Part shown: positions 1 to 6,065 of the stretch, one piece after another | Numbering within the stretch: position 1 is the first letter of the stretch | How the letters are laid out: the number at the start of each line of letters is the position of its first letter | Assembly: GCA_045653225.1 (NCBI GenBank) | Contig: JAZOLP010000034.1 | Span: 1 to 10,923, forward strand | Source: UBA1737 sp045653225 | GTDB lineage: Bacteria; Bacillota_I; Bacilli_A; ML615J-28; CAG-313 | DNA: 10,923 bases | Direction of reading: 5' to 3' | Position numbers and translations under genes: made by a program | The notes under the pieces: model-generated | Database searches by the model: none | The model's input: only the letters and a program-made list of their open reading frames with translations | What the model was told of the DNA's origin: nothing

Positions 1-194
1 TTACTATAATTTTCTTTTACAGTTTTTATTTAATATATCAATTTTTAATTTTTATAAGGATGAAATTTAAAAAAATTAAAAATATTACTTTTTTCATAAT
101 TATGTTAATTTGTTTAATTATGTTTCCAATTTCTATACTTGGAGGATTAATTTTAAACATCATAAATTATAATATTTTGTTAGATTTGATCTAA
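1..194 (+). CDS. C-terminal fragment of a membrane protein (left-truncated)
   Basis: A reading frame is open from base 3 to the TAA at 192-194 (64 codons), which is long for DNA this AT-rich, where a random frame should meet a stop about every ten codons. The translation is almost wholly hydrophobic, with two likely membrane-spanning stretches (around TIIFFYSFYLIYQFLIFI and ITFFIIMLICLIMFPISIL) separated by a basic loop (RMKFKKIKN), as in the end of a polytopic membrane protein. A terminator hairpin starts directly at the stop codon, which supports a real gene end. The ATG at 60 could instead start a 44-residue one-helix protein, but the AGG before it abuts the ATG and is too close to serve as a ribosome binding site. 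I therefore prefer a gene entering from the left. The family is not recognisable. Confidence 0.5.
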   Translation, partial: TIIFFYSFYLIYQFLIFIRMKFKKIKNITFFIIMLICLIMFPISILGGLILNIINYNILLDLI

Positions 195-226
195 ACTACT
201 CATATTATGAGTAGTTTTCTCATTTT
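193..226 (+). terminator. Rho-independent terminator of the upstream membrane gene
   Basis: The arms AAACTACTCA (193-202) and TGAGTAGTTT (208-217) pair perfectly over 10 bp around a 5-base loop, followed by a T-rich run (TTCTCATTTT). The hairpin begins inside the TAA of the truncated gene. It separates that gene from the GGDEF gene, which has its own promoter just downstream. Confidence 0.75.
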
Positions 227-228
227 AA

Positions 229-257
229 TAGAAATTTATTTTAAAATGTTATATAAT
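229..257 (+). promoter_or_regulatory. SigA-type promoter for the GGDEF gene
   Basis: The -10 box TATAAT (252-257) is a perfect match. It sits 17 bp after TAGAAA (229-234), which matches 4 of 6 positions of the -35 consensus. The predicted transcript start near 264 leaves a leader of about 20 bases that holds the purine-rich ribosome binding site. Confidence 0.5.
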
Positions 258-284
258 AGCAATTAGAAAGAAGAGAATACGAAT

Positions 285-1418
285 ATGAAGTTAAAATCAA
301 TATTAAAAAGAGTAGATATTCAAGTAATGCTTCTGACTGCGATATTAATTATTTTAGCAACTAGCGCATGTTTTTTTGTAATGTATAATGTAACATATAA
401 TCACACATTGGATAATATAAAACATCATGCGGATTCAACATATGAACTAGTTTGTGAAGAATTAACAAAAGATGATTTTATTAACATTAGTACAGCAGAA
501 GACGCAAACAAAGAAAGATATATCTCATTAAGAAAAGAATTCCAATATATTTCTAAAGCAACAGGTATAACTAATATTTTCACTACCTTTAAAGACGATG
601 AAGGAATTATTAGAATTCATATATCTAATTTAGATTATGAATCTGAAAATTTCAGATTACCTGGTCAAATAATTGATAATCAATCATTTGAAAAATTAGT
701 AAAAGTATATAATGGAGAAACTGTTTATCCTACTAACATTATTAAAAAAGATAAGGGTTACTATTACTCATTCTATTTACCTATTTACGAAGGTGATGAG
801 ATGATTGGTGTTTTAGGTATGATTTTTGATGCATCTCGTCAATACGAAACTTTCAAAAAGATTCGTATATATATACCATTAATTTGTATTTTAGCTATTT
901 CATTAGCTAGTACAATTTCATATATCGTATTTAAACGTATTTCAAACCCATTATTCCAAGATATGTCTAATACTGATATAATGACTGGACTTAAAAACCG
1001 TAATGCTTATCAAATTGACTTAAATAATTTAATTTCAAAAAACAATCCGAAAAATTTTGGTGTTGTAGTATTTGACTTAAACAACTTGAAGAAATTAAAT
1101 GATGAAAAAGGACATGAGGCAGGAGATAGATTTATTTGTAACTTTGCTAATGCGTACAAAAACATTAATGAGAAAATTGGTGTAATGTATCGTATTGGTG
1201 GAGATGAATTTATCGTATTTATTAATGATGCAAATAAAACAATAATTAGAAATTTCTTAAAACAATTTAAAGAAGAATTTTATCGTTTTAAAGATATGGA
1301 TGCTTTATCTTATTCGGTAGGTTATGCGGTATATGATCCAACTGTAGATAAAAATATTAACAAAACAATTAGAAGAGCAGATGAATTAATGTATCGTTTC
1401 AAAAGAGAACATAAATAA
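285..1418 (+). CDS. Membrane-anchored GGDEF diguanylate cyclase
   Basis: Likely makes cyclic di-GMP from two GTP in response to an extracytoplasmic signal. The 377 residues contain a membrane helix at about 15-37, an outward-facing sensor region at about 38-192, a second helix at about 195-216 and a C-terminal GGDEF domain at about 225-377. The sensor lies between two helices in the manner of Cache-type receptors, but I cannot name its ligand. The GGDEF domain opens with DIMTGLKNRN (231-240). Its metal and GTP residues are present: D264, K269, N272 and D281 match the PleD spacing, and the signature GGDEF is intact at 305-309, so it is probably active. The RxxD inhibitory site expected just before RxGGDEF is absent (E297 and G300 fall at those positions), so this type of product inhibition is unlikely. 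The start is supported by AGAAGAG about 9 bases upstream. The gene has its own promoter and terminator and appears monocistronic. Confidence 0.9.
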   Translation: MKLKSILKRVDIQVMLLTAILIILATSACFFVMYNVTYNHTLDNIKHHADSTYELVCEELTKDDFINISTAEDANKERYISLRKEFQYISKATGITNIFTTFKDDEGIIRIHISNLDYESENFRLPGQIIDNQSFEKLVKVYNGETVYPTNIIKKDKGYYYSFYLPIYEGDEMIGVLGMIFDASRQYETFKKIRIYIPLICILAISLASTISYIVFKRISNPLFQDMSNTDIMTGLKNRNAYQIDLNNLISKNNPKNFGVVVFDLNNLKKLNDEKGHEAGDRFICNFANAYKNINEKIGVMYRIGGDEFIVFINDANKTIIRNFLKQFKEEFYRFKDMDALSYSVGYAVYDPTVDKNINKTIRRADELMYRFKREHK

Positions 1419-1450
1419 AAAGAGGAAATCAAAAGATTTCCTCTTATTTT
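1418..1450. terminator. Bidirectional terminator shared by the GGDEF gene and hpt
   Basis: AAGAGGAAATC (1420-1430) pairs perfectly with GATTTCCTCTT (1435-1445) over 11 bp around an AAAA loop. On the plus strand it is followed by ATTTTTTAT. On the minus strand the A-run before it supplies CTTTTTATTTAT. It lies between two convergent genes, starts right after the GGDEF stop and includes part of the hpt stop codon (1444-1446), so it probably ends both transcripts. Confidence 0.85.
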
Positions 1451-1992
1451 TTATATACTTCCTCTTTTAATACACCAACATATGGTAATTGGCGATATAA
1501 TTCATCATAATCTAAACCATAACCAACAACAAATTCAGCTGGAATAGTAAAGCCCAAATATTTAATATTTAAGTCAGTAACTTTTCTCATTTCTGGTTTA
1601 TCTAATAATGATGCAATTTCTAAAGTTTCAGGTTTATATTCTTTCAATAGCTTCATTACAGTACTTAGTGTACAACCTGTATCAACAATATCTTCAACAA
1701 CAATTACATCTCTTCCTTCTAATTTAGCAGCAGGAAGAACTGTTACAGCAACTTGACCAGTTGATGAAGTTCCACCATGATAGCTTGAAGCTTTCATATA
1801 ATCAAATTCAACAGGAATTGTAATATATTTAGAAAGAGTAGCAACAAAAGGAATACTACCTCTTAATAACGAAAGAAGAATAGGTTTTTTACCTTCATAA
1901 TCTTTACTAATTTGTTCACCTAAAATAGCACAACGTTGTTCAATTTCTTCATTTGTTACAAGGATTTTTTTAATATCATTATTAATATTCAT
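1444..1992 (-). CDS. hpt: Hypoxanthine(-guanine) phosphoribosyltransferase
   Basis: A cytoplasmic purine-salvage enzyme that joins hypoxanthine (often also guanine) to PRPP to give IMP or GMP and pyrophosphate. At 182 residues it has the normal family length. Visible landmarks are the pyrophosphate loop SLLRGSIPF (41-49), where the usual LKG is LRG; the flexible active-site loop ASSYHGGTSSTGQ (68-80); the PRPP loop VIVVEDIVDTGCTL (96-109) with acidic pair E100/D101 and the likely general base D104; a purine-contacting lysine near K132; and the conserved tail FVVGYGLDYDELYRQLPYVG (154-173). AGAGG lies 5 bases before the ATG. It is the second gene of an operon, 8 bases behind the FAD dehydrogenase, and needs no promoter of its own. 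The genus-typical neighbours tilS and ftsH are absent here. Confidence 0.95.
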   Translation of the reverse strand: MNINNDIKKILVTNEEIEQRCAILGEQISKDYEGKKPILLSLLRGSIPFVATLSKYITIPVEFDYMKASSYHGGTSSTGQVAVTVLPAAKLEGRDVIVVEDIVDTGCTLSTVMKLLKEYKPETLEIASLLDKPEMRKVTDLNIKYLGFTIPAEFVVGYGLDYDELYRQLPYVGVLKEEVYKK

Positions 1993-2000
1993 ATTAACCT

Positions 2001-3419
2001 CTATTTTTTATTTTTTTCATCAATGATTACACGTGCAATTTTAACACCGTTTGCACCAGCTTGTGCAAGACCTCTTGTAATACCAGCACCGTCACCACCA
2101 ACGAATAAGTTTTTAATGCTTGTTTCAAATTTGTTAGAAACAACTGGACAATCACTATAGAATTTAGCTTCAACACCATAGAATAATGTATGATCACTTG
2201 CGATACCAGGGCTTACATGATTTAGTGCTTCAATCATTTCAATTAAAGATTTCATAAAATTATATGGTAATACTAATCCTAAATCACCAGGGATAGCTTC
2301 TTTAAGTGTAGGTCTAACAAAACCTTCAGCGATACGTTTTGGCGTAGATCTACGGCCCTTTTTAATATCTCCATATTTTTGAACAATTACAGAACCATCT
2401 GATAATTTATTTGCAAGTTTACTAATTTCATATGCATATTCATTTGGATCATTGAATGGATCATCAAATTCTTGAGAAACAAGTAAGGCAAAATTAGTAT
2501 TCTTAGAACCTAATTTTACATCATTATATGAATGACCATTACATAACATTACACCATTATGGTTTTCTACTACAACGTGTCCTGATGGGTTAGAACAGAA
2601 TGTTCTAACTTGTGTTCCAACACTTGTATTAAAGATAAATTTTCCTTCATATAAATTACGGTTAATTTCTTCCATAATAATGTCATTAGTTTCAACACGA
2701 ACACCTAAGTCAACACGGTTATTTTTGAATTTAACATTATATTTAGAAAGTGTTTCAGCTAACCATTCAGAACCATTTCTTCCAACACCTAATACAACGT
2801 AGTCACCATAATAGATTGAATCATCTTCCATGATAACACCTTTTGCAACGTTATCTTCTACAAGAATATCTTTTACAGCTTTTTCAAATGAATAATCGAT
2901 ATGAGATTTCATTTCTTCATAAATGTTTGCAAGAACTTTTAAATTAATTTCAGTACCTAAATGTCTTACTTGACTTCTAAGTAATTTTAGTCCTACAGCA
3001 ATACCTTTTTTCTCAATTTCGAATACTTCTTGAGTATATGGGTCAGTAATTTCATCGGGTGCGCCATGTTTTAAATTGATTGCGTCAACATATTTAATTA
3101 AACTAATAACTTCCTCTTCAGGAATATAATCAGTCATCCATCCGCCAAATTCACTTGTAATGTTAAATTTACCATCTGAATAAGCACCACTACCACCAAA
3201 ACCAGTAGTCATTGAACAACCAGGTTTACAACCAATTCTTCCTTTTTTGTCAACAGGGCATTTTTCAACCTTTTTTTCTAGGATTGGACATTTTCTATTA
3301 TAAATGTTTCTACCTTTATCAATTAGTAAAACTTTTAAATCTTTTTTCTTCAACATTAATTCATATGCAGCATAGATCCCCATTGGACCTGCACCAACTA
3401 AAATAACATCGTATTTCAT
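2001..3419 (-). CDS. FAD-dependent dehydrogenase, uncharacterised family (COG2509-like)
   Basis: A 472-residue flavoprotein resembling the uncharacterised FAD-dependent dehydrogenases of COG2509; substrate and partner are unknown. The N-terminus carries the dinucleotide-binding motif VGAGPMGIYAAYE (8-20) with the acidic end of the second strand at LLIDKG (31-36). A cysteine-rich segment follows (C44, C54, C64, C68), leading into GFGGSGAYSDGKFN (73-86), a hallmark of this family. A second nucleotide-contact strand is VVLGVGRNGSEW (208-219). The C-terminal FAD motif LFVGGDGAGITRGLAQAGAN (438-457) closes the fold. There is no signal peptide, so it is probably cytoplasmic. GAGGT lies 7 bases before the ATG. 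The stop is TAG, the only one among the complete genes here. It is first in the operon with hpt, but that pairing does not tell what it oxidises. Alternatives such as a GidA-like or thioredoxin-reductase-like protein fit less well. Confidence 0.85.
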   Translation of the reverse strand: MKYDVILVGAGPMGIYAAYELMLKKKDLKVLLIDKGRNIYNRKCPILEKKVEKCPVDKKGRIGCKPGCSMTTGFGGSGAYSDGKFNITSEFGGWMTDYIPEEEVISLIKYVDAINLKHGAPDEITDPYTQEVFEIEKKGIAVGLKLLRSQVRHLGTEINLKVLANIYEEMKSHIDYSFEKAVKDILVEDNVAKGVIMEDDSIYYGDYVVLGVGRNGSEWLAETLSKYNVKFKNNRVDLGVRVETNDIIMEEINRNLYEGKFIFNTSVGTQVRTFCSNPSGHVVVENHNGVMLCNGHSYNDVKLGSKNTNFALLVSQEFDDPFNDPNEYAYEISKLANKLSDGSVIVQKYGDIKKGRRSTPKRIAEGFVRPTLKEAIPGDLGLVLPYNFMKSLIEMIEALNHVSPGIASDHTLFYGVEAKFYSDCPVVSNKFETSIKNLFVGGDGAGITRGLAQAGANGVKIARVIIDEKNKK

Positions 3420-3456
3420 TTTTATTACCTCGTTCTTTTTATTTTACAGTATATAT

Positions 3457-3485
3457 ATTTTAACATATTATAATTATTTTTTCCA
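3457..3485 (-). promoter_or_regulatory. Probable promoter of the FAD dehydrogenase-hpt operon
   Basis: Read on the minus strand, TGGAAA (3485-3480, 4 of 6 matches to -35) is followed after 17 bp by TAAAAT (3462-3457, 5 of 6 matches to -10), giving a leader of about 30 bases before the ATG at 3419. A perfect TATAAT also lies nearby (3472-3467) but has only a weak -35, so the exact start is uncertain. Confidence 0.35.
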
Positions 3486-3512
3486 CATATATATAACTTT
3501 AATAATTAAAAA

Positions 3513-3541
3513 GTAACAAAAAATAAAAAATGTGTTATAAT
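3513..3541 (+). promoter_or_regulatory. Extended -10 promoter of the amidase gene
   Basis: TATAAT (3536-3541) is perfect and preceded by TGT (3533-3535), making an extended -10. GTAACA (3513-3518) lies 17 bp upstream with 4 of 6 -35 matches. The rest of the divergent intergenic region (3420-3579) is AT-rich, and I see no convincing operator in it. Confidence 0.6.
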
Positions 3542-3579
3542 AAAAGAGATAAAAATAAAATTTCAATTGGAGGTATTAT

Positions 3580-4656
3580 ATGAACAAAGTTTTAGAGTAT
3601 TTCAATAAATTGAATAATAAAGAAGAATTATTTAAAAAAGAAATAACAGCAGCAGGATGGCAATTTAATTTTAAACAACTTTTAATTTCGCCTATAACAC
3701 CTTATTTATTTGAAGATTTAATTATAACAGAACATATCGCTAGAGAAAAAAATGAAAATAGAGATTTAAGAATAAAACCGAAAGTGTATATTACAATTCA
3801 TGATACAGGTGACACTGGAGAAAAACACAACGCGAAGTTTTGGAGTGACACTGTTTATAAAGAAATGTGGGTGGATTCAAAAGAACCTTATAAAGCAAGC
3901 TTCCAATATGTTGTAGGTAATGATGGAATTTACCATAATATTCCTGATAATGAAGTTGCATATCACGCTGGAGACACAACTCAATTTGATTATAATTTAT
4001 ACAATTCAGGAGTAAAAATATCAGACAAATTTGAACTTGGGATTGATAGCGAAAGTTATTATACAATTAATGGACAAAGAACTTTAGTAAAAGCTCCAAT
4101 GTTTGAAAAAGAAATTGATGGGCAACTTGTAAAAAGAGTTTGTACTGTTGATGATATTAATGACCAAGGAATTTGTATTGCTGTAGATGATGAATATTTC
4201 TATATTGGTGAAACATATTTCAATAAAACTTACGAGAAAATAGCTAACCGTGGTGGTAATAACAATTCGATTGGTATTGAAACGTGTGTGAATAAAGGTT
4301 CAACTATAATTTTATCTTTTATGAGATGTGCAAAACTTGTCGCAAAACTTTTAGAAGAAAATCAATTAGAAATTTATGATATAAAACAACATCATTATTT
4401 TAGTGGTAAAAACTGTCCACAAACTTTAAGAGAAAATGATTTATGGGAATATTTCTTACACTTAGTTGAAGTAGAACAGGAAGTAAGAAACTTTATTAAT
4501 GAAGGATACCAAATTAAATTAATCCCTCACTCTGAATATTTAGATTCTAATGGTATCTTAAACAAAGTTCCTAAATCTGTAAAAGGAATAGAATATACTA
4601 TTGAGACTACAAAAGACGGAGTAGTTGAAAGTTACAAATTTGTTAAATTAGTTTAA
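3580..4656 (+). CDS. Zinc N-acetylmuramoyl-L-alanine amidase-like protein (Amidase_2 fold), no signal peptide
   Basis: Probably cleaves the bond between N-acetylmuramic acid and L-alanine in peptidoglycan or muropeptides. The 358 residues hold the landmarks of the Amidase_2/T7-lysozyme fold: VYITIHDTGDTG (69-80) with likely zinc ligand H74; ASFQYVVGNDGIYHNIP (106-122); AYHAGD (127-132); NNNSIGIETC (227-236); and QHHYFSGKNCP (270-280). In the last, H271, K277 and C279 have the same spacing as H122, K128 and C130 of T7 lysozyme, giving the other two zinc ligands and the catalytic lysine. About 95 residues (133-226) separate AYHAGD from NNNSIGIE, where typical members have a short linker. Residues from about 300 form an unassigned C-terminal region. 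No signal peptide or membrane helix is seen, so it acts in the cytoplasm (recycling) or leaves by another route, as phage endolysins do. GGAGGT lies 6 bases before the ATG. No terminator follows, so transcripts may run into serS. Confidence 0.8.
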   Translation: MNKVLEYFNKLNNKEELFKKEITAAGWQFNFKQLLISPITPYLFEDLIITEHIAREKNENRDLRIKPKVYITIHDTGDTGEKHNAKFWSDTVYKEMWVDSKEPYKASFQYVVGNDGIYHNIPDNEVAYHAGDTTQFDYNLYNSGVKISDKFELGIDSESYYTINGQRTLVKAPMFEKEIDGQLVKRVCTVDDINDQGICIAVDDEYFYIGETYFNKTYEKIANRGGNNNSIGIETCVNKGSTIILSFMRCAKLVAKLLEENQLEIYDIKQHHYFSGKNCPQTLRENDLWEYFLHLVEVEQEVRNFINEGYQIKLIPHSEYLDSNGILNKVPKSVKGIEYTIETTKDGVVESYKFVKLV

Positions 4657-4659
4657 TAA

Positions 4660-4688
4660 TTGAAAAATTTACTGATTTATGATAAAAT
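4660..4688 (+). promoter_or_regulatory. Strong SigA-type promoter of serS
   Basis: TTGAAA (4660-4665, 5 of 6) and TAAAAT (4683-4688, 5 of 6) are separated by 17 bp, with TGA (4680-4682) giving an extended -10. The transcript would start near 4695, leaving a leader of about 25 bases that contains AGAGGT (4708-4713). That is too short for a T-box, so serS is not controlled by one here. Confidence 0.7.
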
Positions 4689-4720
4689 ATATAAGAAAAT
4701 AAATTAAAGAGGTAATATAT

Positions 4721-6007
4721 ATGTTAGATATTAAATTTATCAGAGAAAATCCTGAGATTGTAAAAGAAAATATCAAAAAGAAATACCAAGAAAATAAATT
4801 AATTTTAGTCGATGAAGTAATTGAACTAGATGTTAAAATTCGTGATTTAAAACAAAAAGGCGATACACTTAGAAAAGAAAGAAACGACTTAAGTGGCAAG
4901 ATTGGAATGTTAATGCGTGAAAAGAAAGTAGAAGAAGCTAACGCAATTAAGGCACAAGTAGTTAAAATCAATGAAGAATTAACAGGTATTGAACCTGCTG
5001 TTGAAGAACTTCAAAAAGAACTACGTGAAAGAATGTTAGTAATTCCTAATATTATTGATCCATCTGTTCCAATTGGTGAAGATGATTCTTGTAATGTTGA
5101 AAATCAAAAATATGGTGAACCAATTGTTCCTGAATATGAAATCCCATATCATGCAGATATTGTTGCGTCATTAAATGGTGTAGATAAAGAAGCTGCCGGT
5201 AGAACATCAGGTAATGGTTTCTACTATTTAATGGGTGATATCGCAAGACTTCACTCTGCAATGTTATCATATGCTAGAGACTTTATGATTGATAAAGGAT
5301 TCACATATTGTGTTCCTCCATTCATGATTAGAAGCGATGTTGTTAGTGGTGTTATGTCATTTGAAGAAATGGATGCAATGATGTATAAGATTGAAGGCGA
5401 AGATTTATTCTTAATCGGTACTTCAGAACATTCAATGATTGGAAAATTCAAAGGACAAATCATTCCTGAAAAAGAATTACCTCTAACACTTACTTCATAT
5501 AGCCCATGTTTTAGAAAAGAAGTAGGTGCTCATGGTCTAGAAGAAAGAGGTTTATACCGTGTTCATCAATTTGAAAAACAAGAAATGGTTGTAATTTGTA
5601 AAAAAGAAGAATCAATGGATTGGTATAACAAAATGTGGAGTTATACAGTAGAATTCTTTAGAAGTTTAGACGTTCCAGTAAGAACACTTGAATGTTGTTC
5701 TGGTGATTTAGCAGACTTAAAAGTAAAATCATGCGACATTGAAGCTTGGTCTCCACGTCAAAAGAAATACTTTGAAGTTGGTAGTTGTTCAACACTTGGT
5801 GATGCTCAAGCAAGAAGACTTGGTATCAAATCTAAAGATGAAAACGGAACTTACCTTTGCCATACATTAAACAATACAGTTCTTGCAACTCCTCGTGGTT
5901 TAATCGCTGTACTTGAAAACAATTATAATGAAGATGGAACAATTAGTGTACCTAAAGCACTTCAACCATATATGGGTGGAAAAGAAGTTTTAGCACCTAA
6001 AAAATAA
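4721..6007 (+). CDS. serS: Seryl-tRNA synthetase
   Basis: A class II aminoacyl-tRNA synthetase that charges tRNA-Ser (and tRNA-Sec where present) with serine in the cytoplasm as a homodimer. The 428 residues are normal in length. Residues 1-110 form the N-terminal tRNA-binding arm, a long charged coiled coil (about 30-105) followed by RMLVIPNIIDPSVPIG. The catalytic core shows the serine-site loop LIGTSEHSMIG (231-241), motif 2 SPCFRKEVGAHGLEERGLYR (261-280) continuing to VHQFEKQE, and motif 3 HTLNNTVLATPRGLIAVLEN (381-400) with its class-defining arginine R392. The tail IPxVLxPYMGG of the family appears as VPKALQPYMGG (410-420). Several motifs (TSE rather than TAE, GAHG, LNNTVLAT rather than LNGSGLAV) look more like archaeal/eukaryotic SerRS than the usual bacterial form. 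AGAGGT lies 7 bases before the ATG. The gene has its own promoter and a strong terminator. Confidence 0.96.
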   Translation: MLDIKFIRENPEIVKENIKKKYQENKLILVDEVIELDVKIRDLKQKGDTLRKERNDLSGKIGMLMREKKVEEANAIKAQVVKINEELTGIEPAVEELQKELRERMLVIPNIIDPSVPIGEDDSCNVENQKYGEPIVPEYEIPYHADIVASLNGVDKEAAGRTSGNGFYYLMGDIARLHSAMLSYARDFMIDKGFTYCVPPFMIRSDVVSGVMSFEEMDAMMYKIEGEDLFLIGTSEHSMIGKFKGQIIPEKELPLTLTSYSPCFRKEVGAHGLEERGLYRVHQFEKQEMVVICKKEESMDWYNKMWSYTVEFFRSLDVPVRTLECCSGDLADLKVKSCDIEAWSPRQKKYFEVGSCSTLGDAQARRLGIKSKDENGTYLCHTLNNTVLATPRGLIAVLENNYNEDGTISVPKALQPYMGGKEVLAPKK

Positions 6008-6010
6008 TAC

Positions 6011-6040
6011 TTTATAACTCATCTTTTGATGAGTTATAAT
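6011..6040 (+). promoter_or_regulatory. Possible promoter of the pseudouridine synthase gene, inside the serS terminator
   Basis: TATAAT (6035-6040) lies in the 3' arm of the terminator hairpin, and TTTATA (6011-6016, 4 of 6 -35 matches) lies 18 bp upstream in its 5' arm. Transcription would start near 6047, just before the ribosome binding site AAGGA (6053-6057), giving a leader of about 19 bases. The alternative is read-through from serS. Confidence 0.3.
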
Positions 6041-6045
6041 TTTAT
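6012..6045 (+). terminator. Rho-independent terminator of serS
   Basis: TTATAACTCATC (6012-6023) and GATGAGTTATAA (6028-6039) form a perfect 12-bp stem with a TTTT loop, followed by TTTTAT. It starts 4 bases after the serS stop. Confidence 0.85.
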
Positions 6046-6065
6046 ATATAATAAGGACAAGAACT

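Noticed and set aside
60..194. Stand-alone 44-residue small membrane protein starting at ATG 60
   Set aside because: The only purine stretch abuts the ATG and is too close to be a ribosome binding site, while the same frame stays open to the window start. A truncated larger protein is more likely, though not proven.
4657..4720. T-box or other riboswitch before serS
   Set aside because: The predicted leader is only about 25 bases, too short for any known tRNA-sensing leader, and no antiterminator/terminator pair is seen.
4669..4971. Minus-strand open frame opposite the start of serS
   Set aside because: It lies antisense to the well-supported serS coding region, has no ribosome binding site that I can see, and its hydrophobic translation is what AT-rich coiled-coil codons give on the other strand. 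The same holds for the open frames opposite the FAD, amidase and hydB genes.
6047..6052. TATAAT as the -10 box of the pseudouridine synthase gene
   Set aside because: A transcript from it would start near 6059, after the ribosome binding site AAGGA (6053-6057), and no -35 at proper distance is present. The TATAAT at 6035-6040 fits better.
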